Origin: Phlebiopsis flavidoalba
Taxonomy: Eukaryota > Basidiomycota > Agaricomycetes > Polyporales > Phanerochaetaceae
DNA: 64,000 nt
NCBI GenBank assembly: GCA_035772785.1
Contig: JAOCPU010000010.1
Span: 434,001-498,000 of the forward strand
Direction of reading: 5' to 3'
Positions 9,696-21,100 of the stretch are shown here, in pieces; position 1 is the first letter of the stretch, and the number at the start of each line of letters is the position of its first letter. A program made the translations under genes and the position numbers. The notes under the pieces were generated by a model. The model was not told the origin of the DNA and searched no databases. It saw only the letters and a program-made list of their open reading frames with translations.

Positions 9696-11156
9696 ATGGT
9701 CGACCAACCCTAGCAAACTCACATTACATTGAACAACGGCGTAGAAATGATTCCGGCCCTCGGAACTTGGTAAATGGTTTTAAACATCTTCGTCGGTATC
9801 TCCGTTCTGATAATTCAGAAATACGATGCCCGAGACCGCCTAAGGTACCTGGCAGTCTAAACCAGAGGAAGTCGTGCACTTAAAACCAGAGCCGTCGACT
9901 GTACATGCGCTGAAAGAGGGATATAGTGCACAATCGACTGCGCGTGGTGAGTTCCCTTGACCGAGCTCTGTCAGGCTCTTAGATAGGATAACCTGTGACG
10001 CTGCAGGGGGCTACGGAAACGAGAAAGAAGTAGGAGAGGGCATTTCGTCGCTCCGGCGTACCGCGTCAGGAGATTCTTCGTATGTCCTGGGTTTACACAT
10101 TCTCCAGATGAGAGAGCTGAATATTTCATACTTTAGGTCACGAGCAAGCTCTGGAGCACCAAACACCATGACGTAGAAGGGGCTCTGGACGAATCGCTGA
10201 CCAACCTTGGTCTTGAGTACCTTGATCGTACGTGTTCGAGGATGCCTATCATCCCAAATTTACTCAACATTTTTGTAGTCTATCTCGTACAATTGGCCTA
10301 TACATCTCAACCCTAATGGGAACCACCCACCTAACTTCCCCACCCGTCCCGACGGCACTCGTGACATCGTCACGGACTGGCCGCTGAGCAAAACTTGGGA
10401 GCAAATGGAGGCTGTCCTGAAGAAAGGTCTGTCGTGATTCGATATCATCTGTCGTGTACCCTCTAACGGGACACATTTGTACTCTAGGAAAGGTCCGTGC
10501 GATTGGCGTGTCTAACTGCTCCGAAAAGATTCTGGAGCAGTTGCTCCCGCACGCGACCGTCGTCCCTGCCGTCAACCAGCTGGAGATCCACCTCTATAAC
10601 CCCCAGCATGAGCTCACGGAATACCTCAAGTCAAAGGGTATTTGTCCCCCAGGCATACTCTCCCCTCGGCTCGACCGGCTCGCCACTTCTGCAGGACGAG
10701 ACTGCCACATCCATTGCGGCACAAGCACAGTTTGCAGTCATCTGATGTCTTGCTGGGTTACTTGGGTATGGCTTTCCTCTATCCCTTTGACGTTCCCTAC
10801 TGATCGGTCATCGCAGTGGCTAAGGGCTATGTCGTGCTTCCCAAGTCTGTGACCCCTGCTCGTATCTCGTCCAACTTGAAGGGCGCGCTTGCTGCAGCAA
10901 AGGCTTTGACAAAGGAGGATATTGAGAAGCTGGACGCCGTCGCTGCATCTGGAAAGCAGAAGCGGTGCGTTGATTCTCCGTCTTCCATCCTCACGCTTTA
11001 CTCACCGACGTGCCACCGCCTTCAGTCTCATCATGCCACCGTGGGGTAAGTGCATCATATCGCGCCAGCATTTTGATTCTGACACTCGTATGTTTTCGTG
11101 CAGGCGTGGACCTTGGTTTCAGGAATTGGCCCGGTCAAAACCCTCTCCAGCTATAA
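9696..11156 (+). CDS. Aldo-keto reductase, NADPH-dependent, glycerol dehydrogenase/GCY1-like (frame broken)
   Basis: ATG 9696 (context TCGCCATGG) starts MVDQP, then an in-frame TAG (9711-9713), then THITLNNGVEMIPALGTW, the classic AKR N-terminus. Later exons give KEGY, YGNEKEVGEGI, TSKLWSTKHHDVEGALDESL with NLGLEYLD, then NWPIHLNPNGNHPPNFP, DWPLSKTWEQMEAVLKKG, GKVRAIGVSNCSEKILEQLL, VPAVNQLEIHLYNPQHELTE, SPLG, AKGYVVLPKSVTPARISSNL with ALTKEDIEKLDAV, and VDLGFRNWPGQNPLQL ending at 11156. Introns are about 50-60 bases. GVSN, VNQxExH, YSPLG and the PKSVTPARI coenzyme-binding segment identify family AKR, reducing aldehydes or sugars with NADPH in the cytosol. The Lys of SKLW is present. The catalytic His, expected in LVHWP, is lost through one extra A (CAATTGG near 10289). 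A missing repeat in PALGLGTW and a frame slip near 10650 are further defects. Confidence 0.85.
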
Positions 11157-11699
11157 ATATGAATCCTCGCAGCATGACCAACGTTTGTAATCTGTAATTC
11201 TAAGAAATTTAATGTGTGCGATGACACTAGGAGTTTTTGCATCTCCGTGCATGAACCTTACCCTCTTGATTGTAGCCTAGGTTGTCGGTGAGTTTCATGT
11301 CACCCGTCATCTTTTAAACTGGGGACGATGAAACGGTCGTACGCACTTCAGCGCGGCCACCACTAGTCACAAAATATCGCAGCTGGTGTAAATTGGATGT
11401 CAACCTACTGCCCCGCCGACATACACAGTTATAGACAATCACGTGGACAGCTCTCCTTTTGGTTGTGCTCACCGCTCCAATTCATGGCACTCAGCGTACG
11501 CAGACATTGGCGACCAAGAGTGTCCAGCTGGGACTTGTGCAACATATTATTATTGTCAGGCAGACATAACATACAGTTCCACTTAAAAGATGCATTAGGC
11601 CAAAGCAAGCTTGTTTGCCGACTTGATGAGGAGGGTCAAGGGAAGGCCTGCGACGAAGTTGTAAGTTATACGAGCCAAAATATGACAGTCAAGAATTCT
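11157..11699. other. Convergent 3' region of the aldo-keto reductase and MAPEG genes
   Basis: The two genes end towards each other here. A plus-strand open frame at 11397-11714 has no recognisable content and is probably chance. I see nothing else. Confidence 0.4.
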
Positions 11700-12458
11700 C
11701 ACTCAGAGCAGTGAAGAAGACGATAGTGCTGTCGGGGAATAGATTCCTTGTCAATGAAGCAGTTCACACCGAGCAATCCCCGACTTACCGAGCCCTAGCC
11801 TGCAGCTCTGTCGTCTGGTTGATGTAGATAAAGTTGTACAGCACCCGAAGGCCGACGCTACGAGGTACACAATGAGAAATGGCGACATTGCCAAGGCTGT
11901 CTGTCGAGCTTACTAGCCAATAGCAAAACTGGTTCAACGTCTCGTGGGAAAGACCCGCATAATAGCCAGCGAGCTAAGAACGGGCTCAGGTAAGCGACGT
12001 GTGCCACATGTACTACGGACTGATGCCACTTACGACCGCGCCGATCCAGAGGGGAGGTTTTCCATTCCGTTCTATTGCGGACATCGTGCACAGTCAACAA
12101 CGAGAACCTGGAGACAATCAGGAAGCACCTACTTCGTGAGCTCCGACCATTCTTGCAAGGCGGTCTCGGAAAGCCTGGTCAACCTTTGCGACTCTTGAAG
12201 GCGCGCTAAATTGCCTCGGGGCTTGACACTGGGAATATACGCGTTCACATAGAGTTTGTGGACACAGGGCAGAAAGTGGGCCTACTTCTCGTAACCAATA
12301 GAGCTCGTCAACTTCGCAAACTACGGCGGCAGGAGTTAATCAGATATCACAAAAGAAGACGAAGCCACATGCTTTGAGGAAGCCAGGGTAGAACGCGGTA
12401 GCCCATACCGCGGGAATGGAGTAGAGAGCGAGTCCGGGGGTGAAGAGGTTTGACCCAT
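11700..12458 (-). CDS. MAPEG-family membrane protein (frame broken)
   Basis: On the minus strand the start at 12458 is followed, with a two-base slip, by NLFTPGLALYSIPAVWATAF and YPGFLKACG, the usual N-terminal helix of fungal MAPEG-like proteins. The next exon contains KPRGNLARLQ and RDRLARMVGAHE, then GKPPLWIGAVV in a new frame (E-N-x-PLWIGAV is the second-helix signature). The third exon has PRSVGLRVLYNFIYINQTTE (about 11800-11850), where RVLYNxIYI is a strong family mark, and closes with a GTAAG donor (11785). A short last exon (TIVFFTALSE) ends near 11705. MAPEG proteins are small four-helix enzymes or relatives acting on glutathione and lipid substrates in the endoplasmic reticulum. Fungal members of this branch are mostly uncharacterised. 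Confidence 0.75.
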
Positions 12459-12518
12459 CGTGACGTTCGTGGACAAAGTGCAACAAAAATGAGAGTGCGA
12501 GCTCAGGATCACTCACCC

Positions 12519-12528
12519 TTTTATATGA
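12519..12528 (-). promoter_or_regulatory. TATA box of the MAPEG-like gene
   Basis: Read on the minus strand this is CATATAAAAG, about 60 bases upstream of the start at 12458. Confidence 0.5.
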
Positions 12529-12918
12529 CGACTGTCCATTCCATAGACTTCGATCTCAGGGCAGCGCCGGTCCCGCACTCATCGCGATTTTGGGCCGTTT
12601 TGTTGCCACGGGGCGCGGGTTTCATGACCCGCGGTTCGGACGAGTACCGCATTGTCGTGCGACGCGTGGAAAAAGGAACCTCACCGGGGAATCTGGTTAT
12701 GAGAAACCGTGAAGTCTCCGAATGGATTGACAGAAGACTAGTACTTAGTCGTTCCGATAGAAGTTCAAAGAGCCATGTTTCAGTCGCGTTTTCGACGAAT
12801 CATTGTGGTCGTCGTTTTTTTTATATAAACCATGCGATGGATCATCGCTCTAACAATACAAAACGAGCAACAGGTGAGAGCGGGATGTGTGTCGTTGAGA
12901 CTCGAATAGAGGACGTAC

Positions 12919-12987
12919 CTCGAGCTCGCGCTGGCGTTTGAGTTGTTCATGACGCAATGACGGAGTAGACCCGCTTTTTTGCCCCAT
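12919..12987 (-). CDS. Possible first exon of a small gene with a basic/acidic helix
   Basis: On the minus strand ATG 12987 opens MGQKSGSTPSLRHEQLKRQ, continues RELE, and ends at a GTACGT donor. An acceptor (TTGTTAG) lies about 70 bases on, but the following sequence (from about 12853) makes no clear protein. It is too short to assign. The exon-like shape (start, charged helix, consensus donor) is the only support. Confidence 0.25.
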
Positions 12988-13149
12988 TTCACTCCTCGGT
13001 GTAGCTCAATTTCTGCTCAAAGTGACCATGTGGGGTGCAGAATGGGATGAAACGTCACAGATTGTCTCACATGGCCCTGGGGTACAATCAATGCGGACGA
13101 AACCCACCGCAAAAAGATTGATGGAAAGGCGTGGGAATTTACGGCACTC

Positions 13150-13161
13150 AAAAAAAAAAAA
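13150..13161. repeat. Homopolymer A12
   Basis: A run of twelve A bases in the region upstream of the large disordered-protein gene. It may be genuine promoter poly(dA:dT) or a length-inflated homopolymer. Confidence 0.6.
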
Positions 13162-13411
13162 GGCGAAATGCCCAACAGGGCAGGTAACCACGTGGCAAAT
13201 TTGTACCAGTGGTTTCGACCTGGATTCGTTCCTGACGCTGTTGTCTCTTCTCTCTTCCCTCCCTATCCCCCATGTTCTTCCGCCGTGGCGTATAATGTCA
13301 TGTAAGCATCTACCAAAGTATCATGACTGTAGACTGCTGATCATCCAAACTGTCCCAGAGACTTCAAATTTCCTTGATAATCAATCACACACTCTTTACA
13401 TTCGCACATGA

Positions 13412-16400
13412 ATGGCCGTCCAGACAAGCCAGCCCACTCGCATGTCTCGTCTCGGCATCTTCACCTCCAGAGCTGGTCCGTCTAAACCAGGTCCCTCGTC
13501 ACCGCTTTCCAGAGAGGTCGGAGATGTCGAGGACGAATGGTACATTCCCTACAAACGGGCCCTACGAGCCGCCACCGAAGAAGCGCTATGAACAAAACCG
13601 TGACAGTTTGGGGCGAGCTGTTGAGCGACCTTTTGTCTGAAGAGGAGGATAGTGGCAGTGGGAAGGGTGCGTCTACGCGTGAAGCAAGGACGTCTCATGC
13701 TGCAAGCGCACCTGAAGACAGACATCGTAGTCGGGTAATTTCGAATGCGTCTAGACAAACCCGCTCGACTGGGGGGGGCCGCCCGCGCCTCACATCTACG
13801 TTCAAACCCGCCCGTGCGCCAAGCGACCATGTCCTAGGTCGACCTCAGTCAACTTGGCGGTGTAGGCGAAACACCAACCATTGGAAGTGGAACGCTTTGC
13901 AACCCAGTCTTTCCCTTCAACCTCCCCTCATGCGCGAGACGCCAATCTTCTACCTCTCACCGAACAAGCCTAGCGAGCATCTTCACCTTCGGTCGCAGAA
14001 AGAGCCTTCGTCTGTCGTCATCCATGGACAATCTTGCACGCGAGCGTGCTCACGTCTAGCCGTCGAACCCCCACTAAACCACACGGCCACCCGCCCGCTT
14101 CCACGCCACGGTGGCGCCGCCCGTGCCGCCACCACTGCGGTAGAGACGCCGCGCGGAAAGGATGTCAAATGATGACGAGTACTACCACTCGTACTACTCA
14201 ACTCTGTCGCGACACCGGCCAAGGACACCGGCCCATCCGCGGCCCCAGGGAGCTCTTTGCGATCCCACCATATGCCTACCCATTTCCCATTTCTGAGACA
14301 GCCGAACCCAAACAGCGCTCCGCCCGTAATTGACAAGGGCGCAAGGTCGCCTTGTCGTAACCTCGGATCACAGCTTTTTGGACCCACGCGGACCAAAACG
14401 TCCCTGCCTACCTGAAGCCGTCGCCCTCGCAACTCCCTCTTAAAGGCTAGCATATCCACACCTAATCTCAAAGGCAGGCAACGGTGGCCTTACCGCGGAG
14501 ACATGGCTTGCGACGCCTTGATATTTCCCAGGCCGCGCTTTCGATTTTCGCCATGAGGCTGGCTGACGGGACTGCGGGGGCACCGAGTGGGCGTAATCGT
14601 CAGCCCGCCTGCAAGTCCTGTGCTCCCCGGGGTCAAACCATCAGAGGCCAAATTCAAGCATTCAGGAGAGAGACCTACACCGGCTGCCCAACAGGTGGCG
14701 TTTGCGAAGTCGCGTTCTACGGAGGCGTCCCCGACAAAGGCGGAAGGCTCAAAGCATGCTCCATCCGTGCCTTCACAGCCGGAGGCAAGCACCAGTCAGT
14801 CAAGCGCTGAGGCCTTCCGCGACCCAAAAGCTGGGCGTGGGATGATCTTGCACTTCCTAGTCCGGTTCCGTCACTTGCTAAGTGAGCAATCTCTCGTCTC
14901 TGATACTCAAAGTTTCAAGCTGACTCGTGATCTTTTTTAGAGTTCTTGAAGATGGCAAGCAGGCTTGAGGCTGAGCGCCAAGATGTGGCAAGCACAGGCG
15001 GTCGTTCCTTCCTTGACAAACGTGCGCATACCATCTCGAGGGCCCGGTCACGGTCCATTGGTGCATCACGATCGCGACCTCGTCCGCGTAGCAAGTCGGG
15101 AGAGCGCCGAGCATTTGAGGCTCTTCAGGAACGGACTTTGCTTGGAAATCAAACGCGGCCGCCGACCATCCATGTTCACAGCGCCTCGATATCAAGGACA
15201 AGCCATTCCCAAACCGGGACACAGTCCGCCACCGGGCAAGGTACCTTCCAGTCAATGGCCTCATACCGGCCATTTTCACGTGCAGGCACAGGCTCACGGT
15301 CCCGCTCACATCAACACTCGAACTCGCTGGGTAACACCACATCGTACAAGTCATCGTCTGACGAGGCGACCACGGGTGCCACTGGTAGTTCGAATGGACA
15401 CGCCAGGAGCCAGTCGTTGGGCAAGTCAGCGTTCAAACTCGGTGGTCTCCACCGCGTCAAACGCGGCTGCATTCTGTGGGCTTGCACCAGACAAGAACAC
15501 CATCACACCGATGAACGAGAGGCCTGATGCGATGGACAGCATTTTGCAAAACCCTGGAACAAAGGTCATTCGCTTACAAGACCAAATTCGAGCGGAGGAT
15601 AACAGAGTCGAACCTGACAATCTCGTAGTCATCTGTTTCGGTTCGCCCAAGTCTTTCGGTGGTCGGGATGGCGTCTCCCCCGCGCCCTCCGGGGTCTCAG
15701 GATCTGGCGAAGGTGTTGGAATCGCCATTTCGCACTCCTGACGATCATTCTAGACAGTATCAAGGTCGCGAACCCGTTCGACTCTCCCTGATCATCCGTA
15801 TGCTCGAAAGATCGGCTATACCACACTTCCGGTCTCTGCTCTGGCCGCGGGCGCTTCCGCTGCGTACAATCCCCCCAAAGTCGCCGACTCTCAGCCCAGC
15901 GAACACCTATATGCCCAACGCGGACACCCTTACGCGACAGCAAGACATAATCATCGTCCAAATGATATTAGGATACCTCCAAACGAGACCATGTATGACT
16001 GCGCTCACCCCTGATCTCATATCCGTGAGGTCGCGCCCGAGGACATCCAGCGATATTCACCAAACGTGCCTACGCCTATGGTCGTCACTCCAGCCTACAC
16101 CGAAAGCAGGGCGACACCAATCCTGTCGGCCTGACCACCCATACGTCCAGGATCCAAAGAGGAAGAGCGAACTGGCATTTGCGGACGCGTTATTATGCAT
16201 ACGAATGCGGAGGAGGCATCGATAGCGGTCTCGGTACGAGCGACCATCATGGTGATGATTACGAAGCTGGCGTTGACTGGAGGGCTCGCACAGCAGAAAA
16301 TGTCACCCGAGGCTTTGCAACGTGCAAACGCAAAACGGGGGGAAAAATTTGTTCGTCAATACACAACGTCGCCGGAGTCAGCCGTAAGCACCGTGACATG

Positions 16401-17764
16401 GTATACCCTCGACTCGCGCCCCGCGCCGGTCCATCAGCGTTTTCGGGGTCGGCATGGTCTCAAATCACACCGTCGCGTCATCTCCCAATGGAAAACATCA
16501 TTCCGGTCCCGTGTTCAGGCGCTCAATATCAGGTGTCTCTGGGGCATTTCATTTAGGCACCAAGCTTGGAAGACGTCTTCTTCAAGGGTCTTCTTCACCG
16601 GGCTTGATGTCGCACGAGTCTTCTTCCGCCTTTTATCTCCTCGCGCCCATCGACACAACAGAAGACCTGGAGCGCTTCCAGAACCTCTTCTACACAGGCC
16701 TTCGCACAGTAACAGCTCTGAGTCGATGCCTCGCCCAGAAAGCGAACGTCCCAGCCCCCGTCTCGAGGAGGCGGAAGCATTCCTTTCGACGTCAGCTCTC
16801 GCAGTAACTCGTAGCGGCTTCTCGACTTTGGGGCTCGTCAGCTCAGTGAAGAATTGGAGGACCTCCGACATGGCTATGGTTTCCCAAGACGATCTCGTTG
16901 AGGAGCCACATATGTGGGGCAGACGGCATGGGGGTCTGAGGGGATCTCGTCTTGATGACCACCGTCAGACAGCGACCCGCCACCCCATGTTTGTCATAGG
17001 CTCTGTTTCGCCTCGGGAGCATCCCGTCCAACTCTAGTCCTATGAGCGAGTAACGGACCCACCTTTTGCGTCTTCCCGATTGATCATAATGGGGCAGTCG
17101 TTCGTCGTTCTCCTTCTACACCAACATTCCCGACCGATATCGAGTCTTCTAGAGCCTCTAGTGTGGGCTGGAGCTTATCACCGTTTTAATGAGGAAGACC
17201 GGAATGTGGTGAGTAAACATGTCGTCTGCCTGACACGATGCGCACAAAAGCTAATTTATTTCAGAATCACTTCGTGTTGGCTCTATAGAGGCTTTCTCGA
17301 GACCCCGCCTATCATTAATACCCCTCATCGTTTCTCTACCGAACCCTCACTAGTCGTCATGGTTGTCCTCGATCTCATTGAAGAAAGGCGCGAGGGAGGT
17401 TGGCGACGAATCTGGCGCTAAATGAGCTCGGGACGCTCGTAAGGGGGGGAGGCGTCGCATCTGAACGTTCGACACGTTGTTTGATCACCCTTTCACGGAC
17501 GCCCAACGTCGCCGACGCTCGGAGGCGTAGCTACATGACCTGGCTCATACCGACGAGGTGGCCCCTTTCAAGTCGCTGCATAGTCGGGCCGTTTCAGACT
17601 TTTCCTGTTCCCGTGTTAAACGGGACCTACTGTGTCTTGCGCGTGGTTGGCTGACCGTCGCCGACGAAGATGTCCACCACACGAGCCTCAGTCTTCATCC
17701 TCTCCCGCACTTTAGGCGCGAGCCTAGTCACGTGAGCACATTCGGAGGGGGGCCGACAGGATAG
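13412..17764 (+). CDS. Large Ser/Pro/Arg-rich disordered protein conserved in Agaricomycetes (frame broken)
   Basis: ATG 13412 opens MAVQTSQPTRMSRLGIFTSR and runs 59 codons to a stop at 13591. The conserved run DEWYIPY...NGPYEPPPKKRYEQNRDS and WGELLSDLLSEEEDSG spans two frames there, so one base is wrong. Farther on, in order and in changing frames, are YYHSYYSTLS, PYAYPFPISETAE, VIVSPPASPVLPG, SRARSRSIGASRSRPRPRSK, EALQERTLLGNQTRPPTIHV, NERPDAMDSILQNPGTKVIR, GVGIAIS, HPYARKIGYTTLP, PPNETMYD, TEDLERFQNLFYT, ARQLSEELEDLRHG, TDIESSRASSV and a C-terminal part (DVHHTSLSLHPLPHF) ending at 17764. Short introns interrupt it. There is no catalytic domain and almost all of it is predicted disordered. 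The ordered islands match my recollection of a conserved uncharacterised agaricomycete protein. Its function is unknown; SR-like tracts could suggest RNA or phosphorylation-linked roles, which is inference only. Confidence 0.6.
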
Positions 17765-18168
17765 TGCGAGTGACTTCGGTCGTTCGGCACGATTGGCGAG
17801 GGCCCTGTGATCCGCGTCTTGCCCTTTTAGATTTGTACGTGTAATACTTGACCTCAGAACTATTATGAGTATTGCTTCGTCACTCTAAGTCATGTTCTTG
17901 TGGGATCTGCTGACCGAAAACTTCCCCGACCCTGGAATTTCGTTCTCTTGCAGCTCATCCTTCACATTTCCCGCAACTTCACACTTCTTGCATCATTATT
18001 GTTATGATATAACTAGTGCTACTTACCAGTACATACGGTCTTGCAGTCGTGAATTTATACGGACTATCATATTCGTATCAAAGAAGGTGGGAGAACGTAA
18101 AAAGGGATGTGAATGCAACGCGTGGTGAGATATTTCGACCAGGGTATCGGTGGTATCAGCGAGCGAAA
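17765..18168. other. Convergent intergenic region
   Basis: This lies between the end of the disordered-protein gene and the end of SMC1. Short plus-strand frames (17892-18128) show nothing recognisable. Confidence 0.4.
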
Positions 18169-21100
18169 CTAGTCGTCATATTGTGTCAACTAGATCGGAA
18201 GGCCCCTCAGCAAAGTATTCGGAGGATTGCTGCATCGTGTACTCACATCCAAAGTCAAAGTTCTCGAGCTGTTGACATCTTGATCCCGGTAGATACCAAC
18301 CAGCGAATTGCGGTGCGCTCGTAGAGGGAGCCTTTGAGACTGATGAGATGAATTGGAATGACTCAGAAGCGTGCTGTGAGCGAATGTAGTTCGCGATCTG
18401 TTGGCACTGACGTGTGGTGTTGTTGTGGCGCAGTGCGGCACGTCGACTTCATCAAGAACAAAGAAGGGAGAAGGTTGGTAGCTGTGGATTGGCGGTAAGA
18501 GAAGAAGCCCCAAGGCTGCAATAGTCTACTCTAACCACACCCGACAGTTGTTCCATTGTCTCGGAAATCGCTTCATGGGAAGGCATTGCATGATACTTGA
18601 TACCCAGCAGCGTAGGTGTTCCTACACAAATGTGAAATGAAGTAAAGGGGGTATCAATACAGAAATGAGATTGATATAACCCACCTCATTATCCTCGAGA
18701 CTCAGATACGCCACACCTCCCATGTCGGGGCTGCTTTTGCCTTTTTTAGTGAGGTCTTTATACACCTGGTCGATGCATTCGGCTATATGGTTTGTAGGCC
18801 TTGGAAAAGAGATACCGATCGCATCTTTTTCCGTGAACGGTCGGCAGCTGCTAGCTGATATGAATATATAATTGCAGGCTGACCTTCGCTTCTTAATATC
18901 ATTGAAGGTCTCACGAGCTGTTTTAGAGTCCTTTCGTTCGAGCCTGGTCAGCTTCGCGCTCAGTCTCAAGCAGCTTGCTCGAATTCCAACGGTCCATCGT
19001 CGAGCCTAACATGAGATGTGAGAATTTGCTCGCAAAAATGTGGATGTTCGAGAATGTGTCACCAAAACCCATTGTCGATTGCCTTCAAGATTCCGTATGG
19101 CACATCTTCTCTCAATATCCGTGGAAATCTTCGCTGATAGAGCGCCTCCAGCTGGCAGCAAAGTGCTTCAGCAGTCGGATCCATCCTGCTCAGAAAGTCA
19201 GCACGAGCACACTGATACTGAACTGGCAAATGAGGGGGCTTGCATTTCGCGCTCAGCATCTTCGAGCAACGAGAAGTCTACCTCGATGCCATCAATCCTG
19301 GACACGCTTTGTCTGCTGTGTGGCTCTTCTTTCATCCCTAGTCTACATCCATTGGTTACTTCATAGCCCGCAAATTTCTGTCTAAGACACAACGCGATTT
19401 AGAAAGTATACTTGTGGGAAAATAACTTGTGTGAGATACAAACACCAACGCCTCTTCCATAGATGAACGTTCTTCAGATTACCAGCGATGACGCGGTAAT
19501 TGATCTCGTCCTCAAGGGCCGGCACCTGGCGGTAGAGCATAGAGAGCCGTTCGTACGAGACCCAATTTTTCAATCTCGGGTCATTCTGTTCACATTGGAA
19601 AAGAAAGTATAAGTCATAATGAGGCATCACAAAGCACTCAATAGTACCTTATTCGCACAATTTCGTTTTGAGCGACCTGAAGTCAAGCGCCTTTGCCGAT
19701 TTCGACGTCTTCCTTTTAGCTTGTTCATCCGACCTTGGTCTTCTCATCGAAGTCATCCTGCAGTTGTTTCAGCTCCTCCTGCCAGCTTCGAGCGTATTAG
19801 ACCTCTTCGAGTTCCTGGAGTTTCTTGCAACGATGCCCCTTGCTTGGTCTGCTAGCCTATGGGCTTTTAGAAGATTGTATCCACATCTCGGTCGTGATAG
19901 TCGCTCTCGAGAGTTCTCAGATTCGTTTGATACCTCTTTACTCGCTCCTCTAAGCTGTTCATTGGGGGGGGTGGGGGGCCTCAAACTGAGACCTGATTAT
20001 GCGTCTCTGTAGTACCTGTACTCTGAATGCAGTTTAAGCATGTTATACAACTTACTGATGACTGGGTCAATCGTAGCATGTGCGTTTGGGTGTCAAACTG
20101 CAGTCGATGCAGCGCTCCTCGGTGTCTCGCTCCTGTGCCGCTTTCAGTTTGACGCTCCTCAAACTCTCGAATCAAGTCTCAACGTCCACGATGTCCGTCT
20201 CCGGGGGGGGATAGGGTGGGGGGACAAAAGTCTGAGTGGGAGCCAAGTACCTCAGCTTCGGCCAAATCGTCCCCCCCCCCCCCCCCCAAATCTCGCCATT
20301 ACCCCTTTAGTAGCGTCAATGCGCTCCTTGAGAGTATTGTATGCCGACTGCGCTTGCCGTGTGTTGGGGTTCTTGCTGTCGTGAGCTCGCGTCAACGTGC
20401 TTGATCTCATGTCCTTGATACCATTCAAACGAAGTTTGCATGCACTCTTCAACCGGATATCAGCTGGCATGATATATTGATCACGGATGTGGGGTACGCA
20501 CCAGGTCATCTCGGGCTACAGTCAACGCTGGCTCTAAACGAAACGGTGTCCCCCCCCCCCTCCCGCTCTGTCCAGCGAGTAAGTTATCATCCGCATCCTT
20601 GCCGCGCGGCTTTGTCTTGGGGTTGAGTTCCGTTAGGTCAGCCCGAGAAGCTTATCGCAGACACGCCGTAAAAACCCTGGACGTCCTTCTCTTTTCCCAC
20701 TGTTTTTCTCCCATTACCATGAGAGCTTTCCGGCACCTGTCATCCAATCCACTCTTATGGATGACAGTCCCGTCGAGGAGATGACAGCGTTGTACAAGAC
20801 TGACACCCTTGGACCTTCAGCTATTATTGCAGCTCAGACAACGTTTGGATCAGGACATACCTTTTGACGGTTCTTGGACCCTTTTACGAAGCAACACCAT
20901 GCCTCGTAATAGCAATGTCGATAGTGTCGCAAACAAGCGCATTGCCACACGACATGATGGATGGCTCGCTCTACAGCCGGGTCATATTGAATCACGTCAA
21001 CGGCGAGTCTTGCGCCCTTAGCGAACGAGCGGAACTTGTCGTTGATGGGCTTTGGCCTGGATTGTGTCCAAAGGTATAAACGTGGCTTGACCAGCGCGTT

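Noticed and set aside
12450..12941. 163-codon plus-strand open frame
   Set aside because: It overlaps the MAPEG promoter and start on the opposite strand and has no recognisable content.
14878..15354. 158-codon minus-strand open frame
   Set aside because: Shadow of the SR-rich part of the plus-strand disordered-protein gene.
15605..15625. tRNA B-box-like sequence on the minus strand (AGGTTCGACTC)
   Set aside because: No matching A box, acceptor stem or anticodon arm; it lies inside the disordered-protein gene.
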